A stretch of DNA of 64,000 nt from Rubrivivax sp. (GCA_030653385.1 JAURZM010000025.1:186001-250000), one strand, 5' to 3'. Positions 16,182 to 25,527 are shown, counted from the first letter of the stretch. Numbers and translations are program-made. Notes: generated by a model from the sequence alone, not told the origin.

Positions 16182-17969
16182 ATGAACGTCCCTTTCGAAC
16201 GCCGCTGGGCCCTCGCGCTGGCCACGCTGTTTTTCTGTGTCAGCGCCAGCTGGGCCCAAGCCCCGGTGCAGGCCACGTCGGGCTTCACCGAGTGGAGCGA
16301 ACGTTTTGCTGCCGACTGGGTGCGCCTGTCGCCAGAACGTGCGACCTTCTCGCAGTACTTCGGCGCCGAAGAACAAGCCGGCTTCGACCGCGAACTGACG
16401 CCGCTGACCGCCGCCCAGCGCGAACGCACGGCAGCGCTGGCACGTGCCGGCCTGGCGCGGCTGAGCGGCTTCGACACGGCTGCGCTGACGGCCGACGAAC
16501 GGGTGGGCGCGGCCATCCTGCGCTGGTCCTTGCAGCGCACGCTGGATGGCCTGCCTTTCGAAGACCACGGTTTTGTCTTCAACCAGCTGGGCGGCCCGCA
16601 CATCCGCTACGTGAGCCTGCTGGCCGAAAACCAGCCGCTGCGCAAACCGGCCGACCTGCAGGCCTACCTGGCGCGCCTGGCGCAGGTGGACCAACGACTG
16701 GACGAAGGCATCGAGCGCAGCCGTGCTGCGGCGGCCAGGGGCTTGCTGCCACCGCGGGTGGTGCTGGAGCGGGCCCGCACGCAGGTGCAAGCCTTTCTGG
16801 CACAAGGCGCGGCCGACAACGACATCGTCAGCGGCCTGGCGCGGCGCAGCGCGCGCATCGAAGGCTTGGCGGCTGAAGAACGGCAGGCCGCCATCAGCCA
16901 GGCCACGGCGCTGGTGCAGGGCCGTGTGCGCCCGGCCTACGAGCGTGTGCTGGCGCTGATGAACGAACTGCACCCGCGCACCACCGGCGATGCCGGCCTG
17001 TGGCGCCTGCCGCAAGGCGACAAGGCCTACGCGCAGGCGCTGGCCAACTTCACCACCACGACGCTGGATGCCGAGGCCATCCACCAGCTGGGCCTGCGCG
17101 AGGTGGCCCGTATCGAAGCACAGATGGACCGTGTGCTGCAGGGCCTGGGCCGCCGCGAAGGCAGCGTGCAGCAGCGGCTGAACACGCTGCGCGCTGAACT
17201 GCAACCCGCTGCCGAGCCCGACCCCCGGCCCGCCATCATTGCGCGTTATGTCGATGCCGTGAGAGACGCCCAGCGGCGCGCGCAGGACCACTTCAACCTG
17301 CAGCCCCGGGCGCCGGTGGACGTGCGGCGTGTGCCGGCGCTGACCGAGCGCACGGCCAGCGCCTACTACACCACGCCCACGCCCGACGGCAGCCGGCCGG
17401 GCATCTTCTGGATGCCTTTGCCGGGCCCGAACTTCGACCTGCTGCGGGTGCGCAGCCTGGCGGTGCACGAGGCCGTGCCGGGCCACCATTTCCAGCTGGC
17501 GCTGCAGCAGGAACAGGCGACGTTGCCGCGCTGGCGCCAGCGGCGCATCTTCGGCGGTGGCAGCGCCCACAGCGAAGGCTGGGCGCTGTACGCCGAACGC
17601 CTGGCGCTGGACCAGGGCTGGTACGAAGGTGATCCGCACGCGCTGCTGGGCGGGCTGGACGGCCAGCTCTTCCGCGCCCGCCGGCTGGTGGTGGACACCG
17701 GCCTGCACGCCAAGCGCTGGACCCGCGAGCAGGCCATCAACTACGGCCTGCCGGCGCACGAGGTCGAGCGTTACATCGCCAACCCGGGCCAGGCCACGGC
17801 CTATATGGTGGGCATGTTGCACATCCTGGCGCTGCGCGACGAGGTGCAGCGCACGATGGGCCAGCGTTTCACGCTGAAGGGCTTTCACGACGTGGTGCTG
17901 AAAACCGGCTCGGTGCCGCTGGACGTGCTGAGCGACGTGGTGCGGCGCTGGGCCGCAGCGCCGGCCTGA
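16182..17969 (+). CDS. Secreted DUF885-family metallopeptidase
   Basis: A 595-residue exported protein with signal peptide 'LALATLFFCVSASWAQ'. The DUF885 fold covers most of the length. Its metal-binding signature HEAVPGHH is at 429-436, followed by 'GGGSAHSEGWALYAERL' with the downstream Glu ligand, and 'NPGQATAYMVGMLHI'. Members are zinc peptidases of largely unknown substrate; some act as carboxypeptidases. The next gene, a serine hydrolase, starts 13 bp after its stop, so the two are probably co-transcribed and both act in the periplasm. Confidence 0.85.
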   Translation: MNVPFERRWALALATLFFCVSASWAQAPVQATSGFTEWSERFAADWVRLSPERATFSQYFGAEEQAGFDRELTPLTAAQRERTAALARAGLARLSGFDTAALTADERVGAAILRWSLQRTLDGLPFEDHGFVFNQLGGPHIRYVSLLAENQPLRKPADLQAYLARLAQVDQRLDEGIERSRAAAARGLLPPRVVLERARTQVQAFLAQGAADNDIVSGLARRSARIEGLAAEERQAAISQATALVQGRVRPAYERVLALMNELHPRTTGDAGLWRLPQGDKAYAQALANFTTTTLDAEAIHQLGLREVARIEAQMDRVLQGLGRREGSVQQRLNTLRAELQPAAEPDPRPAIIARYVDAVRDAQRRAQDHFNLQPRAPVDVRRVPALTERTASAYYTTPTPDGSRPGIFWMPLPGPNFDLLRVRSLAVHEAVPGHHFQLALQQEQATLPRWRQRRIFGGGSAHSEGWALYAERLALDQGWYEGDPHALLGGLDGQLFRARRLVVDTGLHAKRWTREQAINYGLPAHEVERYIANPGQATAYMVGMLHILALRDEVQRTMGQRFTLKGFHDVVLKTGSVPLDVLSDVVRRWAAAPA

Positions 17970-17982
17970 TCGGGCCCCTGCG

Positions 17983-19044
17983 GTGCAGCGCCGGCAACTG
18001 TTGAGCCAACTGCCCGCCTGGGCTGCTGCCGGCCTGTGCGGGTCTGCGCCGCCAGCCCACGCGGCGCTCGACATCGCCGCGCTGGAAAGTGCCGCAGCAG
18101 CAGCAGACCTGCACAGCCTGATGGTCTGGCAGCGTGGTGAGCTGCTGATGCAGCACCACCGGCGCTCGCGCGACCGGCCCGGCGGCAGCTGGTTTGCGCG
18201 CGAAGTGGACTTCGGCCCCGACGTGCTGCACGACATGCGCTCGATCAGCAAGAGTGTCATCGGCCTGCTCGTGGGCCAGGCGGTGGGGCGCGGTGAAGTC
18301 GACATCACCACGCCGGTCGTCGAGCACTTTCCCGAACTGCAGTCGCTGCGCGGCGGACCGCAGCAAGCCATCACCGTGGCCCACCTGCTGAACATGACGG
18401 CCGGCCTGGTCTGGAACGAAGAGATCGGCACCTACGGCCGCGCGGCCAACGACGAAACCCGCCTGGCTTCCGACCCCGCGCCCTGGGGCTACATCCTGGA
18501 CCGCGCCTTGGCCCACCCACCCGGGCAGGTGTGGCTGTACAACGGCGGCTGCACCGTGCTGCTGGCCGAGATCGTGCAGCGCCGCGGCGGCCGGCCCTGG
18601 CTGGACCGCGTGCGCGAGGACCTGTTTTTGCCCTTGGGCATCCAGCGTTTTGCCTGGCGCACCGGTGCACACGGCCAGCCGATGGCCTATGCCGGCCTGC
18701 GCCTGTCAGCGGCCGACCTGCTGCTGCTGGGCCGCCTGATGCTGGACAGCGGCCGCTGGCACGGCCGGCAACTGGTGCCGGCCGACTGGGTGGCGGCCAC
18801 GCTGCAGGGGCAGGCCACCGTGGGCCGCGGGCCCATGCGATACAGCCAGCAGTGGTGGAACGGCACCGTGTTGCACCAGGGTCGGACGCTGAGCACCACC
18901 GTGGGCATCGGCAATGGCGGGCAGCGGCTGTTTATCGTGCCGGCGCTTGGCTTGCTGGTGGTGTTGACGGCCGGCCAGTACAACTCGCCCGCCATCGGTC
19001 CGCTGCAGGCAAAGCTCTTGCGTCAGATCGTGGCCATGTTGTGA
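17983..19044 (+). CDS. Periplasmic serine hydrolase, beta-lactamase/PBP-like (class C fold)
   Basis: A 353-residue protein with an N-terminal export signal ('MQRRQLLSQLPAWAAAGLCG', possibly twin-arginine). The catalytic Ser87-Ile-Ser-Lys90 lies in 'DMRSISKSVIG', and 'YNGG' (186-189) stands in place of the YxN motif. The family includes esterases, D-aminopeptidases and 6-aminohexanoate-dimer hydrolases, and 'LHSLMVWQRGELLMQ' is typical of that group. The start is GTG at 17983, the first start after the DUF885 stop. No substrate can be assigned. Confidence 0.8.
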   Translation: MQRRQLLSQLPAWAAAGLCGSAPPAHAALDIAALESAAAAADLHSLMVWQRGELLMQHHRRSRDRPGGSWFAREVDFGPDVLHDMRSISKSVIGLLVGQAVGRGEVDITTPVVEHFPELQSLRGGPQQAITVAHLLNMTAGLVWNEEIGTYGRAANDETRLASDPAPWGYILDRALAHPPGQVWLYNGGCTVLLAEIVQRRGGRPWLDRVREDLFLPLGIQRFAWRTGAHGQPMAYAGLRLSAADLLLLGRLMLDSGRWHGRQLVPADWVAATLQGQATVGRGPMRYSQQWWNGTVLHQGRTLSTTVGIGNGGQRLFIVPALGLLVVLTAGQYNSPAIGPLQAKLLRQIVAML

Positions 19045-19066
19045 TGGACGAAGCCAGGAAGCGCAC

Positions 19067-19607
19067 ATGAAGTCGATGGGCGCCCGCGCCGAAGGCCTGC
19101 GGCTGGAACGCATGCAGGCCAGCCCCTTGTGGCGGCCCGCAGTCGACGGCAGCGGCGGCGGCTTTCGCAACATCGCGCCCATCCGCGCCGGCCTGCCCTC
19201 AACGCTTTCAGCCGGTGCCGGTGAGCCTGAGAGCCCTGCCGCCCATCGATCGCGTCACCGAACTGGACTGGTGGCAGAGCCGCCGCGTGGCCGACTCCGA
19301 GGTCGTGATGGACCGCAATGCCACGCTGTGATCGTCTCTCGTGCTGCGCGGGCCGAAAGACCGGGTGTTTTTCAGCGGCGACACGGGCCTGACAGATCAG
19401 TGCCTTGATCCGCTAGCGCCTGGAGCCCGAACATGCGCTGGAAGCGCTGACGCTGCTGGGTGGCGGTGCTTTCCTGCCGGTGCACTGGGACACTTTCAGC
19501 TTGGCCATGCACGCCTGGGACGAACCGGCCGAAGCCATCAGCTGGCCCAGGTCGCTGGCCTGGCCGGCGGACTGATTGAAGACCGCTGCGCCCGCTTGAC
19601 AGGGTGA
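19067..19607 (+). pseudogene. Decayed metallo-beta-lactamase-fold hydrolase (RomA/UlaG-like)
   Basis: No intact gene lies between 19045 and 19690, but fragments of one MBL-fold protein occur in order in different frames: 'LERMQASPLW...GFRNIAPIR' (from 19097), 'PPIDRVTELDWWQS' (about 19240-19290), 'LVLRGPKDRVFFSGDTGLTDQ' in two parts (19338-19400), and 'LEPEHALEALTLLGGGAFLP' continuing to 'VHWDTFSLAMHAWDEPAEA' (19420-19540). The HxHxDH zinc motif is missing, so an internal deletion has occurred as well as frameshifts. Total length is roughly half that of an intact family member. It follows the serine hydrolase closely and may once have been in its operon. Confidence 0.75.
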
Positions 19608-19690
19608 ACCTGTGTAAAGCCGGCGCCCCGCCGTCGGCCCCGCCCGGCGGCCCACCGTTGACGGATTGAAGTTCACTTCAGGAGACCGTC

Positions 19691-20086
19691 ATGCCCGATT
19701 CGAAGGAACCCGTGACCGCCACTTCGCCAGGCCGCCGCCGATGGGGTGTTGCCTTGGCGCTGTTGGCCGGTGGCGCACTGAGCGGTTGCATCATGGTGCC
19801 GGTGGGTCGCCGGCAGGGTCGAGGTGACGATGGCTACGACGACGACGACGGTGACGGCGACGTGGTCACCGTCGCACCGCCGCCGCCACGTGTGGACGTG
19901 GTGGTGGCTGCGCCCGGCCCGGGGTTTTTCTGGATCGCCGGCCATTGGGGCTGGATCGGTGGGCGCCATGTCTGGATCGGCGGCCGCTGGCAGGCGCCGC
20001 GCCCGGGTTGGCGCTGGCAGCCGTATGGCTGGACACGCCACCGGCGCGGTTGGCGTGCCCGGCCGGGGCGCTGGCACCGCGGCTGA
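19691..20086 (+). CDS. WxxGxW-repeat (YXWGXW) lipoprotein
   Basis: A 131-residue small exported lipoprotein. Its signal peptide ends in the lipobox 'GGALSGC' (Cys33). An acidic Asp/Gly stretch (about 44-57) follows, then Trp-rich repeats 'WIAGHWGWIGGRHVWIGGRW' and 'WRWQPYGW' characteristic of the YXWGXW family found in betaproteobacteria. The function of the family is unknown; envelope attachment is likely. A good ribosome binding site (AGGAG) lies 7 nt before the ATG. Confidence 0.82.
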   Translation: MPDSKEPVTATSPGRRRWGVALALLAGGALSGCIMVPVGRRQGRGDDGYDDDDGDGDVVTVAPPPPRVDVVVAAPGPGFFWIAGHWGWIGGRHVWIGGRWQAPRPGWRWQPYGWTRHRRGWRARPGRWHRG

Positions 20087-20112
20087 ACAAGTGCTTGATC
20101 CCGAGCCGGGAT

Positions 20113-20454
20113 TCAGCCGGCAGCGGGGGTGTGCGGTAAGGGCGGGGCAGGGGGCAAGGCCGGCCAGTCCAGCAATTCAGCCAGCCGTGTCACCACCCAC
20201 ACCGCTTCGGCATCGTTGACCACCGACACTTCGGCCTGCAGCCCGCCCAGCATGCGCTGCAGCACATCGTCTTCGGTGACGCCCAGCTGCCAGCGTTTGT
20301 CCAAGGCCTGCTCGGTCAGCATCTGCGCCAGGTCTTCGCAGAACTCGTAACGCGCGGCGATCTCGGCGCGTGATGCGGTGGGCTTGATGCGCCCCGGCGG
20401 CACGAACAGCGCAATGAACGAGGGTGGAACGACGATCTGGCTTTCGTCTGACAT
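20113..20454 (-). CDS. Conserved hypothetical protein
   Basis: A 113-residue soluble protein, 'MSDESQIVVPPSFIALFVPP' onward, with a predicted helical middle ('RAEIAARYEFCEDLAQMLTE') and a Pro-rich tail. I recognise it only as a conserved Burkholderiales family without a demonstrated function. The ATG at 20454 is used because the conserved block begins there, while the in-frame extension upstream is low-complexity. It lies 32 bp after the membrane protein gene and may be the third gene of that leftward operon. Confidence 0.7.
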   Translation of the reverse strand: MSDESQIVVPPSFIALFVPPGRIKPTASRAEIAARYEFCEDLAQMLTEQALDKRWQLGVTEDDVLQRMLGGLQAEVSVVNDAEAVWVVTRLAELLDWPALPPAPPLPHTPAAG

Positions 20455-20486
20455 CGGGGCATTGTGGGGGTGCGGGCCGGGCGGCT

Positions 20487-22097
20487 CTACAGGGGCTGCA
20501 GATCCGCGCCCCGCAGGCCCACCAGCAGTGCGCGGCCGCTGCCATCGACACGGAACTCGCCGTAACGCGCGGCCTGCCAACGCTCGGCTTCCCCTTCGGC
20601 GAAAAACCAGGCATCGGTGACCAACACCCAGTTGCCGTCTTTGGGTGTCAGCTCGATCAGCAGCTCGCCTGCCAGGGGCGCGGCGCCCGGCGGCAGCGCA
20701 TGCAGCGTGGCCACGCCGCGGGCATCGCGTCGGGCCAGCACCTGCGGGCGCGTGGCTTGCAGCAATCCCCCCGCCGGTTCGGCGACATCACGCGGGATGG
20801 CGAACCGCAGCGCCATGTAGTCGCCCTGCATCAGCGAGCGTGGGTCCACCGGGGCCAGTTCGACGAACACCGGCTGGCCTTCGGCGATCAGGCGTTCCTT
20901 CTGCCAGATGCCCAGGTTCGCGGCCGTCAACACCGCCAGCAGGCTGATGGCCAGGCCGATGCGGGCACGCCGCGTTCCGACCGACGGCAGCACGGCATAT
21001 GCACCTGCGCCGTGCTGGCCACGCCAGCCCCACCAGGCCAGTGCGCCCAGCAGCGCGCCGGCGGCCAGGAGTGCCAGCGCCTTGTCCTGCAAGGGCCAGC
21101 TCAGTGCGTAGTAGAAGGCACCGACGATCCAAGCCGCCGCCACGGTGGCCGCACCGGCCAGCCGCCAGCGCCCGGCGGTGGCCGACAGCGCCAGCGCCAG
21201 CAGCGTGGCGCCCAGCGCCGGCATCAACACCGCCAAGGCGGCCAGCACCAGCGCAGCGGCTGCGCACCAGGCTTGCCGCAACGGTGGCCATTGCCGGGCG
21301 GCCCAGGCGGCAGCGGCCAGGCTCAGCAGCGTTGACAGGGCCTGCATCGGCCACTCCAGCGGTCGCCCGCTTTGCCAGGCCAAACGAGCGAGATCACCCG
21401 TGTCGCCCAGGCTGGCGCCGGCCAGCATCGTCATGCCGGACGCAAAGGCCAGCCCGGCCAGCGTGGCCAGCAGCCAGCCGGCGCGCAGCGTTTCCAGCAG
21501 CGCACGGGCGCGGGGTGCCAGCCGTGCCTGCGCCGCGCCGGCAGCCAGCCACACCACCAGCAGCAGGTGCAGCACGAGCCACCAGCGGCCATGGCCGCTG
21601 AAGAACCACGCGTCCCAGGACCGGGGCATGCACGCCAGGCCGAACAGCAACGCGGCCGCGGCGCCCAGCAGCACCCGCAGCCAGGGCCGGGGCACGGCGG
21701 CGGCCACCGCCACGCTCAGCACCGACAGCAGCGCCGACGCGGCCGGCGGGTCGATGTCGCGGTACAGGCCGAAACCGAGCGACAGCGCACCCACCAGCAG
21801 CGCCGGCAAGGCCAGCTGTTCGACAAACACCGCCAGCCCGTCAGCGCGCAGCACCACCACCGCGCCAGCCAGCAACAGCACCCCGACCAGGTAGGGCCCG
21901 ACACCTTGTTCGATGAAGTCGCCCAGCAGCAGGCCCACCACGCCCAGCAGCGGCAGCGCGGCCATCCAGGCGCCCAAAGCGATCAGCAGCACCACGGGCC
22001 AGGGGCGGCTGTCGGTCGCCGGGGCTTCGGTGCCGGGTGGCAGCAGGCCGTCGCGCATGGCGTTGTGAAGGGCTTGTTGAAGTTGCAAGTCGCTCAT
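20487..22097 (-). CDS. DUF4401/GDYXXLXY-domain membrane protein
   Basis: A 536-residue polytopic protein. The N-terminal part (about 1-345) has many TM segments and resembles DUF4401. The C-terminal periplasmic domain after the last TM (about 385-403) carries the 'MQGDYMALRF' motif that defines the GDYXXLXY domain and ends in a beta-rich region. The two domains occur as separate or fused proteins in other bacteria. The ATG overlaps the DUF2157 stop (ATGA at 22094-22097). Function unknown. Confidence 0.83.
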   Translation of the reverse strand: MSDLQLQQALHNAMRDGLLPPGTEAPATDSRPWPVVLLIALGAWMAALPLLGVVGLLLGDFIEQGVGPYLVGVLLLAGAVVVLRADGLAVFVEQLALPALLVGALSLGFGLYRDIDPPAASALLSVLSVAVAAAVPRPWLRVLLGAAAALLFGLACMPRSWDAWFFSGHGRWWLVLHLLLVVWLAAGAAQARLAPRARALLETLRAGWLLATLAGLAFASGMTMLAGASLGDTGDLARLAWQSGRPLEWPMQALSTLLSLAAAAWAARQWPPLRQAWCAAAALVLAALAVLMPALGATLLALALSATAGRWRLAGAATVAAAWIVGAFYYALSWPLQDKALALLAAGALLGALAWWGWRGQHGAGAYAVLPSVGTRRARIGLAISLLAVLTAANLGIWQKERLIAEGQPVFVELAPVDPRSLMQGDYMALRFAIPRDVAEPAGGLLQATRPQVLARRDARGVATLHALPPGAAPLAGELLIELTPKDGNWVLVTDAWFFAEGEAERWQAARYGEFRVDGSGRALLVGLRGADLQPL

Positions 22098-23080
22098 GAC
22101 GCGCCACCTTCCACAGCGGCTGCGGCCCGTTCGCGTGACAGGCGCAGGATCAGCGCCACGGTGCCGCCCAGCATCGCGGCCGCTGCCACACCCAGCAGCA
22201 GCAGGCGGCCGATGGGGTCGTCACCGCTGTTGTCGAACAGTAGCCGGGCGAGGCCGCCAAACAGCAGTGCGTTCAAGCCCAGTGCCACCGCGCTGAGGCC
22301 GAAGATGTCGAAGCCGGCCGGCCGCGACAGCAGCGCCGCCAGCACGGCCAGCACCAGCAGGCCCAGCCCGTAGTGGCCGGCCACGCTGGACTGGAACAGG
22401 CCGCCCAGTGCGCTGCTGCTGATCATCACCACCGCCAAGGACAGTGCGGTGCGCAGCGCCCACTCGCCGGCGCTGGTGTGGCGCTGCAGCGGCGGGCTCA
22501 GCAGCAGCACCACGGCCAGCGCCAGCACCCAGCCCACCGCGTGTGCCGCCAGGTCGTGGGGTGCTGCGCGCCAGCTGTGGCCGGTGTAGGTCTGCACCCA
22601 CAGCGCCACGGCCGTCATCGCCAGCAGGGCCCAGGGCGCCCACAGCAGGTCGCTGCGTTGGCCCAGCGCCAGCGGCAGCGTCAGCGCGGCCCACAGCGCA
22701 AACAGCTGCCAGGCATCGGCACCGGTCTGGTAAGTCTGGCCGAAGTAGGCAAACAACGCGCCGGTGGCCAGCAGGGCCAGCAGCGACAGCGGACCCCGCG
22801 CCGCAGGCCGTGCCCATGCACCCACCACCATCACCAGCACCGTGCCCTGCAGCAGGGCAAAGCGGCCCAGGCGGCCCAGCGTGTCCCAATGGGCCGCCAC
22901 CCAGAACACCAGCCCCAGGCCGATCAGCGAGGCGGCCAGCGCGGCCAGCGTGAGCACGGTCTTTCGAAGCAGGTGGGTGGGTGGGGCGGCCAGGCCGGCA
23001 CTGAGCTCCAGCCGCGCGGTGTCGGCCGCGTCCAGCTGATGCCGGGCGGCGGTGTCGTAAAGGGCCAGTCTCAGGTCCAT
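22094..23080 (-). CDS. DUF2157-domain membrane protein
   Basis: A 328-residue protein with a soluble helical N-terminus (about 1-35, 'HQLDAADTARLELSAGL') and eight or more TM helices from residue 43 on ('TVLTLAALAASLIGLGLVFW'). This matches DUF2157, a family usually encoded directly before GDYXXLXY proteins, as here. The two probably form one inner-membrane complex. A CTAGCAT element (-10-like, 23116-23111 on the minus strand) lies about 30 bp upstream. Confidence 0.83.
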   Translation of the reverse strand: MDLRLALYDTAARHQLDAADTARLELSAGLAAPPTHLLRKTVLTLAALAASLIGLGLVFWVAAHWDTLGRLGRFALLQGTVLVMVVGAWARPAARGPLSLLALLATGALFAYFGQTYQTGADAWQLFALWAALTLPLALGQRSDLLWAPWALLAMTAVALWVQTYTGHSWRAAPHDLAAHAVGWVLALAVVLLLSPPLQRHTSAGEWALRTALSLAVVMISSSALGGLFQSSVAGHYGLGLLVLAVLAALLSRPAGFDIFGLSAVALGLNALLFGGLARLLFDNSGDDPIGRLLLLGVAAAAMLGGTVALILRLSRERAAAAVEGGAS

Positions 23081-23186
23081 GGCGCGGTGGATGTGGCTGC
23101 GATGGCGCCGATGCTAGGCGGCGAGCACACCCGGCGGGGCCACTGTGTGTGCCGCACCGCGGCGTGAGCCGCCCGGTGCCGGTGGG

Positions 23187-23212
23187 CGATACCGCCGCAC
23201 GGGGGATACCGC
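23187..23212. repeat. Short direct repeat GATACCGCC
   Basis: The 9-mer GATACCGCC occurs at 23187-23195 and 23204-23212, 17 bases apart and just past the stop of the small hypothetical gene at 23221. The spacer 23081-23220 is otherwise featureless apart from the -10-like element near its left end. Significance is unknown. Confidence 0.4.
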
Positions 23213-23220
23213 CTGCTGGC

Positions 23221-23601
23221 TCAGGTCTCGTCCGCTTCGATCAGCATCGTGCGCCGCCGCACACCCAGGCCGGCCACGCTGACCGTCACGCGCAGCGCCT
23301 GCCCCACGGGCACGTTGCGGCTGAAGCGGTAGTCCAGCCCGTCCCAGGCGCCGGGGTTGTGGGCTGCCACACGGTGGCGCCACTGCTGCGTGCCGTTGGC
23401 TTGCACGGTGACCTGCAGCCAGGGCGCTGCTGCCTGTTCGGGCACGGCCACGGTCACGGCGCAGGCAATCTCGAAGCGCCTTTCGCGGCGCGCGTCGGCC
23501 GGGATCGTGAGCGTGGCGGTGGCGGCGTCGCCGCCGTCCAGCTGCCAACGTTCGGGTTTGTCGGTGGCGGGGCGGGGAACAGGGGGCTTGGCGGCGGTCA
23601 T
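23221..23601 (-). CDS. Hypothetical protein, all-beta
   Basis: A 126-residue protein of alternating hydrophobic strands ('ATATLTIPADARRERRFEIA', 'LQVTVQANGTQQWRHRV', 'ALRVTVSVAGLGVRRRTMLIE'), suggesting a single beta-sandwich domain. There is no signal peptide or TM. The third-position G/C pattern supports it being a real gene. No family recognised. It is divergent from the caspase-like gene across 111 bp. Confidence 0.6.
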   Translation of the reverse strand: MTAAKPPVPRPATDKPERWQLDGGDAATATLTIPADARRERRFEIACAVTVAVPEQAAAPWLQVTVQANGTQQWRHRVAAHNPGAWDGLDYRFSRNVPVGQALRVTVSVAGLGVRRRTMLIEADET

Positions 23602-23712
23602 CGGCCGGGCATTGTGCGCGACCGACCTCCTTCCGGTGGATACCTCGGTGTCATCGCCGGCTTCGGATCGCTAGGATACAAAACGACACCGTGATGCCTT
23701 CCGGAGCGAGCC

Positions 23713-25527
23713 GTGCGAGCCGCAGCCCTGTTTCACCCCACCCTCCGCCTGTTCCTGCTGCTCTGCGCGCTGGGCCTGGCCATGCCTGCCTGGGCGCAGG
23801 CCGACACAGCGCGGCGTGTGGCCCTGGTCATCGGCAACAACGCCTACAGCAACGGCCCCTTGTTGAACCCCGTGAACGACGCGCGGGCCATGGCCGGCAT
23901 GCTGCAGAAAGCCGGCTTCACGGTGATCCTGAAAACCGACGCCACCCAGCGCGACCTGCTCAGCGCGGTGCGCGACTTCGGCAACCAGCTCAAGGCGGGC
24001 GGTGCGGGCACCGCGGGGCTCTTCTACTTTGCCGGCCACGGCATGCAGATCAAGGGCCGCAATTTCCTGATCCCGGTGGGCGTGAACATCGAACACGAAG
24101 ACGAGGTCAGCTACCAGGCGCTGGACGCGCAGGCGGTGCTGGACAAGATGGAATCGGCCGGCAACGGCATCAACCTGATGATCCTGGACGCCTGCCGCGA
24201 CAACCCCTTTGCACGCAGTTTCCGGTCCAGCAACCGTGGACTGGTGCAGATGGAGCAGCCGGTGGGCACGCTGGTGGCCTACGCCACCGCGCCGGGCTCG
24301 GTGGCCAGCGACGGCCAGGGCACCACCAACGGCCTGTACACCACGCACCTGCTGCAGCAGATGGAGCAGCCGGGTGTAAAGGTCGAAGAGGTGCTCAAGC
24401 AGGTGCGCGGTGCCGTGCGGCGCGCTTCGCTGGGCCGCCAGGTGCCAATGGAGTGGAACGCGCTCGAAGGTGACTTCTACTTCTTCCCGCCGGTGGCGGG
24501 TGCAGCGCCCAGCGCACCGCCGGTGGCCTTGCCCGACCCGCAAGCCATGATCGACGACGCCCTGTGGTCGGCCGTGAAAGACAGCACCAGCAGCGCCGAG
24601 CTGTTTGCCTACCTCAACCGCTTTCCGGCCGGCCGCCATGCCAAAGACGCCCGCGCCCGGCTGGCCGACCTGGTGGCACCCAGCGGTCGGCCGACAGCGG
24701 GCAACAGCTCACGTCCCGACACCACGGCAGGCGTCGCGGACAGCGGTTCGCGCCCGCTCAGCGAATCCGAGGTCGAGAACGTCCTGCGCCAGACCGAGCA
24801 GGGTGACCGCGAGCGCCTGGCCAACATCGCTGCGGCGCAGTCGCGCATCGACGAAATCGTGACCTGGGGCGACGTCGGCACCGACCGCCGGCCCGCCAGC
24901 CCCAAGCGCAACGCGCACGCCTTTGCCGAAGGCGACCGTTACCGCTACCGCGTGCTGGACCAGATGAGCGAGCGTTACACCTCGGATCACCTGTGGCGCA
25001 TCGACCGCATCGAAGCCGACGGGTCGCTGTGGGTGAATGACGGCGCCCAGCGTTTCGACCCCCTGGGCCAGCAGCGGGGTGGCACCGACGAACACACCGG
25101 GCAGTGGGTGGACTGGCAGCCGGTGCTGCCGCTGGCCACCATCGCGTCGCAAGCGCCTTCTGCCCAGCCGCTGGAGCACGGCGTGGCCAGCACGGTGCAG
25201 TGGCGCGATGTCGAAGGCCGGGTCACGAAAGCTGCGCTGAAGGGCAAGATGCAGGGCCCGGTAGCCGAGAGCATCCAGACCCTGGCCGGCCTGATGAACA
25301 GCCGCCGCATCAACGCCTTCCTGGAAGGCCCGGCCGTGCGCAGCAACGGTGAACGCCTGCGCATCTCGCTGCGCCTGTCGTGGTGGTTTGCCCCCGGCGT
25401 GGGCCTGCCGGTGCGTATGAGCATCGACCAGCGCGAAGACGACCGCCTGGTGCGCCGCAGCGTGCACGACGTGACGGCGCTGGACGTGCTGAGCCAGGGC
25501 GCCGCCAAGACCGCCTTGGGCAACTAG
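23713..25527 (+). CDS. Secreted caspase-family (C14, orthocaspase/metacaspase-like) protease
   Basis: A 604-residue protein with a signal peptide (residues about 1-29, ending 'MPAWAQA') and a caspase p20 domain at about 33-260. The catalytic dyad is intact: His109 in 'YFAGHGMQ' and Cys161 in 'LDACRDNPF'. 'RRVALVIGNNAYSNGPLLNP' is the typical first strand. A linker with a SEL/TPR-like helix (about 280-315) leads to an unassigned beta-rich C-terminal region (about 390-590). Family members cut after Arg/Lys. The start is a GTG at 23713 with GGAGCGAG upstream. It is a single gene, with a CTAGGAT -10-like element at 23672-23677. Confidence 0.85.
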   Translation: MRAAALFHPTLRLFLLLCALGLAMPAWAQADTARRVALVIGNNAYSNGPLLNPVNDARAMAGMLQKAGFTVILKTDATQRDLLSAVRDFGNQLKAGGAGTAGLFYFAGHGMQIKGRNFLIPVGVNIEHEDEVSYQALDAQAVLDKMESAGNGINLMILDACRDNPFARSFRSSNRGLVQMEQPVGTLVAYATAPGSVASDGQGTTNGLYTTHLLQQMEQPGVKVEEVLKQVRGAVRRASLGRQVPMEWNALEGDFYFFPPVAGAAPSAPPVALPDPQAMIDDALWSAVKDSTSSAELFAYLNRFPAGRHAKDARARLADLVAPSGRPTAGNSSRPDTTAGVADSGSRPLSESEVENVLRQTEQGDRERLANIAAAQSRIDEIVTWGDVGTDRRPASPKRNAHAFAEGDRYRYRVLDQMSERYTSDHLWRIDRIEADGSLWVNDGAQRFDPLGQQRGGTDEHTGQWVDWQPVLPLATIASQAPSAQPLEHGVASTVQWRDVEGRVTKAALKGKMQGPVAESIQTLAGLMNSRRINAFLEGPAVRSNGERLRISLRLSWWFAPGVGLPVRMSIDQREDDRLVRRSVHDVTALDVLSQGAAKTALGN

